Part shown: positions 17,599 to 24,810 of the stretch, piece after piece | Layout of the letters: every line of letters begins with the position of its first letter | Numbering within the stretch: position 1 is the stretch's first letter | From: Neoroseomonas soli | Lineage (GTDB): Bacteria; Pseudomonadota; Alphaproteobacteria; Acetobacterales; Acetobacteraceae | NCBI RefSeq assembly: GCF_018129065.1 | Contig: NZ_JAAEDM010000022.1 | Span: forward strand, 1-56,833 | DNA length: 56,833 nt | Direction of reading: 5' to 3' | The notes under the pieces: generated by a model | Told to the model about the DNA's origin: nothing | Databases searched by the model: none | The model's input: the letters and a program-made list of their open reading frames with translations, nothing else | Made by a program: the position numbers and the translations under genes

Positions 17599-18302
17599 GG
17601 GCGGGTGGCGCGCCGGGCGTCGCCGCCGTCCTGACCGGCCGCGCCTTGCCCTATGCGCGGCCCGGCGCCCGGAGCGCCATCGCCAAGCATCCGCGGGGGG
17701 GCGCCGTCGCCGTGGGGCTGCTCGGCCTCGATGGCGACGAGCAGGGCGATCCGCGCCACCATGGCGGGCCGGAGAAGGCGGTGCATCTCTATGCGCTGGA
17801 CCACTATCCCGTCTGGCGCGCCGCGCTGTCGGGACAGCCCCCGGCACTGGCGGTCCTAGCCGCACCCGGCGCCTTCGGGGAGAACCTGGCGGTCACGGGC
17901 CTCGACGAGGAGACGGTCTGCCTCGGCGATGCCTGGCGCCTCGGCACCGCGGTGCTGGAGGTAAGCCAGGCGCGGCAGCCCTGCTGGAAGCTCGACCATC
18001 GCTTCGGCGTGCCGGGCATGGCGCGCCTCGTTCAGGAAAGCGGGCGCACCGGCTGGTATTGCCGCGTGGTGGTGCCTGGCGAGATCGCGGCGGACGACGT
18101 GCCGCGGCTCGAGCGGCGCCCGCAGCCAGGATGGCCGCTCGCGAGGTTGCTCCGGCTGCTCTATCGGGACACGCTGGACCGCAGCGCGCTGGCAGAGGCG
18201 GCGGCGCTGCCGGAACTCGCCGAAGGTTGGCGACGCCTGTTGGCCCGGAGATTGGAACGGGGCGACGTCGAGGATTGGCGGGCGCGCCTCGATGGCAGGT
18301 GA
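17595..18302 (+). CDS. MOSC-domain protein (YiiM-like)
   Basis: 235 residues from GTG 17595, overlapping the ubiV stop. The MOSC core runs from about residue 10 to 165: RHHGGPEKAVHLYALDHYPV, then GAFGENLAVTGLDEE and the conserved-Cys motif ARQPCWKLDHRFG. A C-terminal ~60-residue three-helix segment (RLLRLLYRDTLDRSALAEAA) follows, as in YiiM. MOSC proteins bind a molybdenum cofactor and reduce N-hydroxylated or other small substrates, with electrons from a partner. Its overlap with ubiV and with the P450 suggests cotranscription. Whether it serves ubiquinone synthesis is unknown. Confidence 0.82.
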   Translation: MRAGGAPGVAAVLTGRALPYARPGARSAIAKHPRGGAVAVGLLGLDGDEQGDPRHHGGPEKAVHLYALDHYPVWRAALSGQPPALAVLAAPGAFGENLAVTGLDEETVCLGDAWRLGTAVLEVSQARQPCWKLDHRFGVPGMARLVQESGRTGWYCRVVVPGEIAADDVPRLERRPQPGWPLARLLRLLYRDTLDRSALAEAAALPELAEGWRRLLARRLERGDVEDWRARLDGR

Positions 18303-19521
18303 GGCGCGGGCGAGGTCAGGCGGCATGGGCAGCAGCACGGACAATGAAGCGGCGCACCCGGATCGGCCCGATTGGGATCCGCGCTCGCGTGAGACGCTCG
18401 ACGACCAGATCGCGGCCTATGACGCGCTGCGCCGGCGCTGCCCCGTTGCGCGCAGCGACTACCTGAACTGGTCGTTCCTGACGCACGCCGACGTCATGCG
18501 CGCGCTTCGCGATCACGATACCTACAGCAACGCGGCGTCGACGCATCTCTCGGTCCCCAACGGGATGGATCCGCCGGAGCACACCTTGTTCCGCCGGATC
18601 ATCGAGCCGTATTTCGCCCAGGATGCGATGGCTGTATTCGAACCGGCCTGTCGGGGCATCGCGGACGCCGTCGCGGCAAGCCTGCCATCGCGCGGCGAGA
18701 TCGACCTTGTTCCCGCCGTGGCGGAGGATTTCGCCCTCAAGGTGCAATGCGCCTTCATGGGGTGGCCGGCCGAGCTGCACGAACCACTGCGGGCCTGGGC
18801 CCGGCGCAATGCGGAGGCGACCCTCGCGCGGGACCGGACGGAGATGGCCAACGTCGCGCTGGAGTTCGACGCGCATATCCGCGGCTTGCTGAAGATACGC
18901 CGCGACGCGGGCGAGCAGGCGCAGAACGACGTGACGACGCGGCTGATGCGGGACAGCGTCGACGGGCGGCCGCTGACCGAAGCCGAGATCGTCAGCATCG
19001 TCCGCAATTGGACCGTCGGAGAGGTCGGGACCATCACCGCCTCGATCGGAATCATCATCCACTACCTTGCCGAGCGTCCGGCGCTGCAGGACCAGTTGCG
19101 CAGGATGCCGGCCGCGTTGCCGGCGGCGATCGACGAGATCCTCCGGATCCATGCGCCGCTGATCGCCAATCGTCGCGTCACTACGCGCCCCGTCGTGGTC
19201 GGTGGACGCAGCATCCCGGCGGGTCAGCGCGTCACCCTGATCTGGGCGTCGGCCAACCGGGATGAGGCCGTCTTCGGCGATCCCGACGTCTTCGACCCCG
19301 ACCGGAACGGGCCGCAGAATCTCCTCTACGGCGCGGGCATCCACGTGTGCCCCGGCGCTCCGCTCGCGCGCCTGGAACTCCGGCTGATAATCGAGGCCTT
19401 GCTTCGGCGGACGCGACGGATTGCAGCCATGCCCGACAGACTGCCCGTGCGCGCCGTCTATCCCGGCAGCGGTTTCACGAGCCTGCCGCTTTGGATCGAC
19501 TGCGTCGAGGACGCCTGCTGA
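18292..19521 (+). CDS. cytochrome P450
   Basis: 409 residues from ATG 18292, overlapping the MOSC gene by 11 bases; ATG 18325 is an alternative start. The ExxR motif is in DEILRIHAPL, followed by VTTRPVVVGGRSIPAGQRVT. The haem-binding loop LYGAGIHVCPGAPLARLEL places the thiolate Cys at 353. The I-helix reads WTVGEVGTITASIG in place of the common AGxET, keeping Gly-Thr. It is soluble with no membrane anchor. No ferredoxin or reductase gene is nearby, so the electron donor is elsewhere. The substrate is unknown. Confidence 0.9.
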   Translation: MAGEARARSGGMGSSTDNEAAHPDRPDWDPRSRETLDDQIAAYDALRRRCPVARSDYLNWSFLTHADVMRALRDHDTYSNAASTHLSVPNGMDPPEHTLFRRIIEPYFAQDAMAVFEPACRGIADAVAASLPSRGEIDLVPAVAEDFALKVQCAFMGWPAELHEPLRAWARRNAEATLARDRTEMANVALEFDAHIRGLLKIRRDAGEQAQNDVTTRLMRDSVDGRPLTEAEIVSIVRNWTVGEVGTITASIGIIIHYLAERPALQDQLRRMPAALPAAIDEILRIHAPLIANRRVTTRPVVVGGRSIPAGQRVTLIWASANRDEAVFGDPDVFDPDRNGPQNLLYGAGIHVCPGAPLARLELRLIIEALLRRTRRIAAMPDRLPVRAVYPGSGFTSLPLWIDCVEDAC

Positions 19522-19672
19522 AACCGCTGCGGGCGCGTGCTGCGGGGACCGCTCCAGGCATGACGGCCGTGCATTGCCACCTGATGGACATCTCGGCGAA
19601 AGCGTTCTCAGATCGCTGCCGCTGCGTCGCCGCGGCCATCGTGACGTGCATGCTCTCCGGGGAAAGTCGGAC

Positions 19673-21148
19673 ATGAAGACCTACGGCCATTTCATCGACG
19701 GGGCCTATGTGGAGCCCACGGGCGGCAAGTGGATCGACAGCCTCAATCCCTACACGGGAGAGGCCTGGGCCCGCATTCCGCAAGGCTGTGCCCAGGATGC
19801 GGACCGGGCCGTCCAGGCGGCCGCCAAAGCGATGCACGAAGGCCCGTGGGCGGGCATGAACGCCTCGACCCGTGGAAAGCTGATGCTTCGGCTCGGCGAA
19901 CTGATCGCCGCGAATGCCGAACGGCTGGCCGAGGTCGAGGTGCGGGACAACGGCAAGCTCCTGGCCGAGATGCTCGGCCAGGTTCGCTACAATCCGGAAT
20001 GGTGGCGCTACTTCGGCGGCCTTGCCGACAAGCTCGAAGGCGCAGTGGTTCCGATCGACAAGCCGGACATGTTCGCCTTCACGCGGCACGAGCCCGTCGG
20101 CGTCGTTGCGGCATTGACGGCCTGGAACTCGCCGCTGCTGTTCATCGCCTGGAAATGCGCTCCCGCACTTGCGGCCGGCTGCACGGTCGTGGTGAAGCCG
20201 TCGGAGTTCGCGTCCTGCTCCACGCTGGAGTTCGCCGCCTTGACCAAGGAGGCGGGCATCCCCGATGGCGTGTTCAACGTCGTCACCGGTTATGGGCCGG
20301 AAGTGGGGTCGGCCCTCGTCGAGCACCGGGATGTTGCGAAGGTCACTTTCACCGGGTCGGACGCGACGGGCGCGCGCATCTATGCGCAGGCGGCGAAGAC
20401 CATGAAGCGTGTCTCGCTCGAGCTCGGCGGAAAGTCGCCCAACATCGTCTTCGACGACTGCGACATCGATGCCGCGATCGCCGGCGTCATCTCCGGGATC
20501 TTCGCGGCGACAGGCCAGACCTGCATCGCGGGATCCCGCGTCCTGGTGCAGAACTCGATCAAGGAGCGGTTCACCGAGCGGCTGGTGGAGCTTGGGCGGA
20601 CGGCGCGGAAGGGCGATCCGATGCTGCCCGACACCAATATCGGGCCCGTCACCACCGCACCGCAGTACCGCAAGATCCTCGACTACATCGAGATCGCGAA
20701 GGCGGAGGGCGCACGCTGCATCCTGGGCGGGGGGCCGGCGCCGGACCTGCCTGGCGGCCAGTTCGTGGAGCCGACCATCTTCGCCGACGTGACGCCGGAC
20801 ATGCGCATCGCCAGGGAAGAGGTTTTCGGCCCGGTGCTGTCGATCATCGGCTTCGATGATGAGGCGGAGGCCGTGCGCATCGGGAACGACACGATCTACG
20901 GGCTCGCGGCCGGCGTCTGGACGAAGGACATCGGCCGTGCGGTGCGGATGTCGGCGGCGCTGAAGGCCGGCACGGTGTGGGTCAATACCTATCGGGCGGT
21001 CAGCTACATGATGCCTTTCGGCGGCATGAAGCATTCGGGCATCGGCCGGGAGAGCGGGATCGAGGCGGTCCGCGAGTATCTCGAGACCAAGAGCGTGTGG
21101 ATCTCGACAGCGCAGGGCGTGCCTGCAAATCCATTCGTCATGCGATGA
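19673..21148 (+). CDS. aldehyde dehydrogenase family protein
   Basis: 491 residues from ATG 19673. Typical NAD(P)-dependent aldehyde dehydrogenase motifs are seen: VGVVAALTAWNSPLLFIAWK, VVVKPSEFAS, the catalytic Glu in SLELGGKSPNIVF, and the catalytic Cys in ATGQTCIAGSRVLVQ. The C-terminal MMPFGGMKHSGIGRESG closes the domain. It begins 151 bases after the P450 stop on the same strand, so it could oxidise an aldehyde made by the P450, but that is inference. A T-rich hairpin follows it. Confidence 0.9.
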   Translation: MKTYGHFIDGAYVEPTGGKWIDSLNPYTGEAWARIPQGCAQDADRAVQAAAKAMHEGPWAGMNASTRGKLMLRLGELIAANAERLAEVEVRDNGKLLAEMLGQVRYNPEWWRYFGGLADKLEGAVVPIDKPDMFAFTRHEPVGVVAALTAWNSPLLFIAWKCAPALAAGCTVVVKPSEFASCSTLEFAALTKEAGIPDGVFNVVTGYGPEVGSALVEHRDVAKVTFTGSDATGARIYAQAAKTMKRVSLELGGKSPNIVFDDCDIDAAIAGVISGIFAATGQTCIAGSRVLVQNSIKERFTERLVELGRTARKGDPMLPDTNIGPVTTAPQYRKILDYIEIAKAEGARCILGGGPAPDLPGGQFVEPTIFADVTPDMRIAREEVFGPVLSIIGFDDEAEAVRIGNDTIYGLAAGVWTKDIGRAVRMSAALKAGTVWVNTYRAVSYMMPFGGMKHSGIGRESGIEAVREYLETKSVWISTAQGVPANPFVMR

Positions 21149-21178
21149 CGCATCACGCCCAACGCCGGTCCCGGAATT

Positions 21179-21210
21179 GAGCGCCGCACCGTTCGCGGCG
21201 GCGCTCCTTT
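21179..21210 (+). terminator. rho-independent-type terminator
   Basis: Perfect 9-bp stem GAGCGCCGC / GCGGCGCTC with a 10-base loop, followed by CTTT, 30 bases after the aldehyde dehydrogenase stop. Confidence 0.6.
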
Positions 21211-21211
21211 C

Positions 21212-21366
21212 GGATCATTCGCCCTGCACGGCCTGCGCGGCGTGCAACTCGTCATCGCCGACGCCCATGAGGGGCTGAAGGCGGCCGTGCGGCGCGTGCT
21301 GCACGCCATCGCACAGCGCTGCCGGGTGCACGTCATGCGCGACGCGACCGCGCATGACGGCAAGGG
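21212..21366 (+). mobile_element. IS256-family transposase remnant
   Basis: The frame reads LHGLRGVQLVIADAHEGLKA then AVRRVLHA...QRCRVHVMRDATAHDGKG. This is the IS256 (Mutator-type) catalytic region, including the DAHEGLKAA aspartate block and the RCRVHxMR motif. No start, no flanking transposase and no second or third acidic residue remain, so it is dead. It stops exactly where the DUF6522 stop codon begins. Confidence 0.75.
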
Positions 21367-21639
21367 TCAGGTTCCTGGCTCGCGCCCTGGTGGCCGTGCA
21401 ATCACCACGCGGGAGAGGATCCTGCCTTCGCCATCCACCGTCAGTCGCAGCACGCGCCCGTGGTGGGAGAAGATCAGGCGGTGGCGCCCCTCATGCTCGT
21501 CGATCCCCTTTTCGCAACGGCTCGTGAGGATGCCCTCCCGCAGACTTCGGAAGACCTCGGCCGTGTTCACATGGAAGGCGCGGGCGAGATCCTCGGCATC
21601 GACGACGAAGGCCTCGCCGTCGACATGCACGGCGCTCAC
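21367..21639 (-). CDS. DUF6522-family protein
   Basis: 90 residues from GTG 21639, which overlaps the upstream stop (GTGA); a TTG at 21654 is also open. It contains VDGEAFVVDAEDLARAFHVN then VFRSLREGILTSRCEKGIDE and HRLIFSHHGRVLRLTVDGEG, the pattern I associate with DUF6522. Function unknown. One conserved-looking Cys sits in TSRCEKG. It is the last gene of the cco transcription unit and is coupled to the haem protein gene before it, so a respiratory or haem-related role is plausible. Confidence 0.72.
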   Translation of the reverse strand: MSAVHVDGEAFVVDAEDLARAFHVNTAEVFRSLREGILTSRCEKGIDEHEGRHRLIFSHHGRVLRLTVDGEGRILSRVVIARPPGREPGT

Positions 21640-21869
21640 CTTGACCCCCGCCAATGGTCGTTGGCCGCCGCGATGGTCGCGAAATTCGTGGCCACGACCT
21701 GCGAGACGGCAATCAGGGAATCCGCATCCTCGGCGTAGTCCGGTCGCAGGCGGTCGCGCACGGCGGCGTCCGGCTGCGTGGATTTGATGGCCATGCGGGA
21801 GAGCTTGATCGCGAGTTCGAAGCCCTCAGTCGGCGTCGCCGTGGTGAGCGTCGGCAACCAATTGTCCAT
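21636..21869 (-). CDS. hexameric tyrosine-coordinated haem protein (HTHP)
   Basis: 77 residues from ATG 21869, with AGGA upstream. The sequence (WLPTLTTATPTEGFELAIKL, TQPDAAVRD, AVSQVVATNFATIAAANDHW) matches my memory of HTHP, a small marine-bacterial haem protein. In that family the haem iron is bound by Tyr45 next to Arg25; this protein has Tyr at 45 and Arg at 25. HTHP has peroxidase and catalase activity in vitro. It overlaps ccoS and DUF6522, inside a cbb3 oxidase operon, which suggests handling of peroxide or haem around the oxidase. Confidence 0.8.
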   Translation of the reverse strand: MDNWLPTLTTATPTEGFELAIKLSRMAIKSTQPDAAVRDRLRPDYAEDADSLIAVSQVVATNFATIAAANDHWRGSR

Positions 21870-22041
21870 GGCGGTGTCCTTTCCGGTGGGGGTTGGGTTC
21901 GATGCACGCATCGGTGAACAGGATCCGCGATGCGGCGCCTTCAGGATCGTTGAACTGGCCGTGTTCCAGCGCCCAGAAGAAGGCGCCGAGCCCGATGAGC
22001 CCCATGCCGATCGACAGAGGGATGAGGATGAACGGGATCAC
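21826..22041 (-). CDS. ccoS: cbb3 oxidase maturation protein CcoS
   Basis: 71 residues from GTG 22041, overlapping the DUF2189 stop (GTGA). One N-terminal membrane helix (FILIPLSIGMGLIGLGAFFW) is followed by the CcoS signature ALEHGQFNDPEGAASRILF. CcoS is needed to put copper and haem into the cbb3 catalytic subunit. The C-terminus is longer than usual and overlaps the HTHP gene by 44 bases, an unusually long overlap. Confidence 0.85.
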   Translation of the reverse strand: MIPFILIPLSIGMGLIGLGAFFWALEHGQFNDPEGAASRILFTDACIEPNPHRKGHRHGQLVADAHHGDAD

Positions 22042-22841
22042 CGCCGGGCATCCTCGGCGCCGATCGCGCACCAGGCATGCCAGGTGCCGTAGCCGAGCAC
22101 GGGGAACACGATGACGAGCCCGAGCAGTCCCGTCGCGGCCGATAGCGCCAGGCCCGCGACGATGATCACTCCCCAGACGAGCACGGGTCTCAGGTTCTGG
22201 ACCGTCATCGCGAAGCTCATGCCCATCGCAGTCAGCGCATCCCGCCGCCCGGCCAGCAGCATCGGGATCGAGAACAGGCTTGTGGCGAAAGCGAAGGAGG
22301 CGAAGAGCCCGCCCACCGCGCTGCCGACGCCGATCAGCGCCCAGCCCAGCGGTGTGGTCAGAACGTTTCCGAGCGCCTCCGCAGCCCCCGGGAACGGCGC
22401 GAGTCCGAAGAACAGCGCATAGAGAAGGTCCGCCGCGCGCAGCCAGAACACCACCAGAAGTCCGAGCATCAACCCCGCATAGGCGACCTGCGCGCCGGAT
22501 GCCGGGCGAACCAGGACCATGCCGCGCAGGCTGAGGTCGCGGCTCTCCATGCGGGCGCGGCTCTTCGCATAGAGCCCGAGCGCCAGGAACGGCCCCACGA
22601 TCAGGAAGCCGGCAATCGCCGGCAGGGCCAGGTAGAGCAGCCCGGCCGCACGGAGCGCGGCCAGCACGATGAGCGACAGCGACAGCAGGAACAGCCCGTA
22701 GGCCAGGCTCGGTCCCGGCGCCGCCCGATAATCCGCCCATCCTGCCGCGAGCCAGCCGAACGCCGCATGTGCCGGCAGGTGGCGCGCGAAGGCCGCGGGG
22801 CGGCGGCGGGGTGGATTGAGGGCGGGCAGCGGTCTCAGCAT
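22038..22841 (-). CDS. DUF2189-family integral membrane protein
   Basis: 267 residues from ATG 22841 with GGGAGG upstream. About six hydrophobic segments are visible, with the family features AGWADYRAAPGPSLAYGLFL, a central SRARMESRDLSLRGMV and a C-terminal VVFPVLGYGTWHAWCAI. DUF2189 proteins often sit beside cytochrome oxidase genes in alphaproteobacteria; the function is not established. It overlaps ccoS and follows the one-helix protein by 11 bases. Confidence 0.8.
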   Translation of the reverse strand: MLRPLPALNPPRRRPAAFARHLPAHAAFGWLAAGWADYRAAPGPSLAYGLFLLSLSLIVLAALRAAGLLYLALPAIAGFLIVGPFLALGLYAKSRARMESRDLSLRGMVLVRPASGAQVAYAGLMLGLLVVFWLRAADLLYALFFGLAPFPGAAEALGNVLTTPLGWALIGVGSAVGGLFASFAFATSLFSIPMLLAGRRDALTAMGMSFAMTVQNLRPVLVWGVIIVAGLALSAATGLLGLVIVFPVLGYGTWHAWCAIGAEDARR

Positions 22842-22852
22842 CGGGCCTCCCT

Positions 22853-23017
22853 TCAGCAGGCCGGGCGCGCCGGCGGCTTGCCGGGCGCCGGCTGCACGCA
22901 GTCGGACATCGAGGTGAAGGCCACCGTCACGAGATGGATGTTCGCCGCGAGGAACCCGCCGACGACGATCACCGCGGTCAGGATGGCGAGCCGCTTCTGC
23001 GCGCGCGGTCCGATCAT
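22853..23017 (-). CDS. one-helix membrane protein in cco operon
   Basis: 54 residues from ATG 23017, which overlaps the ccoP stop (ATGA). One hydrophobic helix (RLAILTAVIVVGGFLAANIH) is followed by a short periplasmic tail with CVQPAPGKPPARPAC, carrying two cysteines 14 apart. I do not recognise the family. It occupies the place where ccoG or ccoH would start in other operons. A Cys-x13-Cys tail in a copper/haem oxidase operon hints at metal or disulphide chemistry, as speculation only. Confidence 0.7.
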   Translation of the reverse strand: MIGPRAQKRLAILTAVIVVGGFLAANIHLVTVAFTSMSDCVQPAPGKPPARPAC

Positions 23018-23907
23018 GGGGCCTCCGCGCGTTGGCCGTTTGCGCCGAGTCGGGAGACATAGACCGCGAGGAGGTTGATCTCGGCCGCGCTCAGCCGATC
23101 GGCCCAGGACGGCATCACCCCCTGCCGGCCGCCATGGATCGTGGCGAGGACCGTCGCCCTGTCGCCGCCATAGATCCAGCGGCCGCCGGCGAGCGCGGGC
23201 GCGCCGGTCCCGAGGCCTCCGCTGCCGGTCTCGCCGTGGCAGGCGACGCAGTTCTCGGCGAAGGCCTGCGCCCCGGCGTGGTGCTGTCCGGCTGCGCCGC
23301 CCGGGAGGGCGAGCACATAATCGGCCACGGCCTGCACCACCTCGCGCGGCAGAAGGCCGTCGCGCCCGAAAGCCGGCATCTGGGAGACGCGGGTGTCGGG
23401 ATGTCCGCTGTTGATGCCGACGCGCAGCGTCTCGACGATGGCGGCAGGCGAGCCGCCCCAAAGCCAGTCGGCATCGGTCAGGTCGGGGAAGCCGGGACCG
23501 CCCGTGGCGCGGGTCCCGTGACAGGCGGCGCAATTGTCGGCGAAGAGCCGCCGCGCCGCGGGCATGGCGCGCGCCATCAATGCCGGGTCGGCTGCGAGCG
23601 CATCGAGGTCGCCCGCGGCGAAACCTGCCATCCAATCGTCGCGGGCCTTCTCCAGCGCCGCGAACCCCTGCATGGCGACCTGTCGCTGATCTAGACCGAG
23701 GACCCCGCGCGTGTAATCGCGTCCGATCGGCCAGGCCGGCAGCAGCACCCAGGCGATGACGGAATACAGGAACGTCAGCGCCAGCGCCCAGATGACGATA
23801 CGCGGGAACGGCGTATTGAGCTCCCGGATGCCGTTCCAGTCATGGCCTGTCGTCTCGTAGCCGGTGACGGGATCGATCTCCGCGTCGTGATGCTTCTCCG
23901 CGCTCAT
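23014..23907 (-). CDS. ccoP: cbb3 oxidase dihaem cytochrome c subunit CcoP
   Basis: 297 residues. An N-terminal DPVTGYETTGHDWNGIRELN segment and one membrane helix (IVIWALALTFLYSVIAWVLL) precede two cytochrome c domains with CAACH and CVACH. It passes electrons to CcoO/CcoN at the periplasmic face. It overlaps ccoQ and the following one-helix gene by four bases each (ATGA), so expression is coupled. Confidence 0.95.
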   Translation of the reverse strand: MSAEKHHDAEIDPVTGYETTGHDWNGIRELNTPFPRIVIWALALTFLYSVIAWVLLPAWPIGRDYTRGVLGLDQRQVAMQGFAALEKARDDWMAGFAAGDLDALAADPALMARAMPAARRLFADNCAACHGTRATGGPGFPDLTDADWLWGGSPAAIVETLRVGINSGHPDTRVSQMPAFGRDGLLPREVVQAVADYVLALPGGAAGQHHAGAQAFAENCVACHGETGSGGLGTGAPALAGGRWIYGGDRATVLATIHGGRQGVMPSWADRLSAAEINLLAVYVSRLGANGQRAEAP

Positions 23908-24074
23908 GGGCTGCCGCCCGGCACGCCGCTGTCGGCGAGGATCGAACGCGCCGCCCGCTCATGGGCGGCCTTGCGGCTCGGCCTATAGGCCAGCACCACG
24001 ACGATGGCGAAGAAACCCATCATCCACAGCAGGCCGAAGGTCTTGGCGATGAACACCAGCATGTCGTGGGTCAC
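23904..24074 (-). CDS. ccoQ: cbb3 oxidase subunit CcoQ
   Basis: 56 residues from GTG 24074 with a strong GAGGAGG 5 bases upstream; the next ATG would be too far from it. One membrane helix (KTFGLLWMMGFFAIVVVLAY) and a basic R-P-S-R-K stretch match the FixQ/CcoQ type. It stabilises the assembled oxidase. It overlaps ccoP by ATGA and was too short to be obvious from frame length alone. Confidence 0.88.
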   Translation of the reverse strand: MTHDMLVFIAKTFGLLWMMGFFAIVVVLAYRPSRKAAHERAARSILADSGVPGGSP

Positions 24075-24089
24075 GCGAGCCTCCTCTGC

Positions 24090-24806
24090 CTAATGCGGAT
24101 CGTGGGCTGCCGTCGTCAGCCGGCCGAGGGATTGCAGATACGCCACCACCGCATCCATTTCGGTCAGGCGCGTCGGGTCGCCGCCGAAGGGGCGGACCGC
24201 CACGCGCGCGCCGTAGCGTTCCGCGACGCCCGTCGCGCCCGCACTGTCGGGGCGCGCCTGCGCCAGCGCGTCCTGCGCGGCGTTGGCGATCCTCTCCCGC
24301 GAATAGGGCACGCCGAGGCGCGCGAGCGTCGCCATCTGCGCGGACAGGGACGATGTCTCGAGCGGTGTGGCCGCGAGCCAAGGGTAGGCCGGCATGATCG
24401 AGGCAGGCACGACAGCGCGCGGGTTCACCAGGTGCGCGGCATGCCAGGCATCGGAGTACTTCTCCCCGATCCGCGCGAGGTCCGGGCCGGTGCGCTTCGA
24501 CCCCCAGAGCATCGGATGGTCGTAGGCGGATTCCGCGGCGAGGGAGTAGGGGCCGTAGCGATCGATCTCGTCGGCGAGGGTGCGCACCATCTGGCTGTGG
24601 CAGGCGTAGCAGCCTTCGCGGATGTAGATCTCCCGCCCGGCGAGTTCGAGCGGCGTGTGCGGGCGCAGGTCGGCGGGCGCTTCGAGCGTCTCGTCGATGG
24701 TGAACAGCGGGGCGATCTCGACCAGGCCGCCGATCGAGGCCGCGACGATGATGGCCGCGACCAGTCCCATCGAGACGCGTTCAAGATTGTAGTGCAGCCG
24801 CAGCAT
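24090..24806 (-). CDS. ccoO: cbb3 oxidase monohaem cytochrome c subunit CcoO
   Basis: 238 residues from ATG 24806, four bases after the ccoN stop. One N-terminal membrane helix (VSMGLVAAIIVAASIGGLVE) anchors a periplasmic cytochrome c domain with EGCYACHSQMVRTLADEIDR and a later Met in SIMPAYPWL as likely axial ligand. It belongs to the ccoNOQP core of the high-affinity oxidase. Confidence 0.95.
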   Translation of the reverse strand: MLRLHYNLERVSMGLVAAIIVAASIGGLVEIAPLFTIDETLEAPADLRPHTPLELAGREIYIREGCYACHSQMVRTLADEIDRYGPYSLAAESAYDHPMLWGSKRTGPDLARIGEKYSDAWHAAHLVNPRAVVPASIMPAYPWLAATPLETSSLSAQMATLARLGVPYSRERIANAAQDALAQARPDSAGATGVAERYGARVAVRPFGGDPTRLTEMDAVVAYLQSLGRLTTAAHDPH

Positions 24807-24810
24807 CGGC

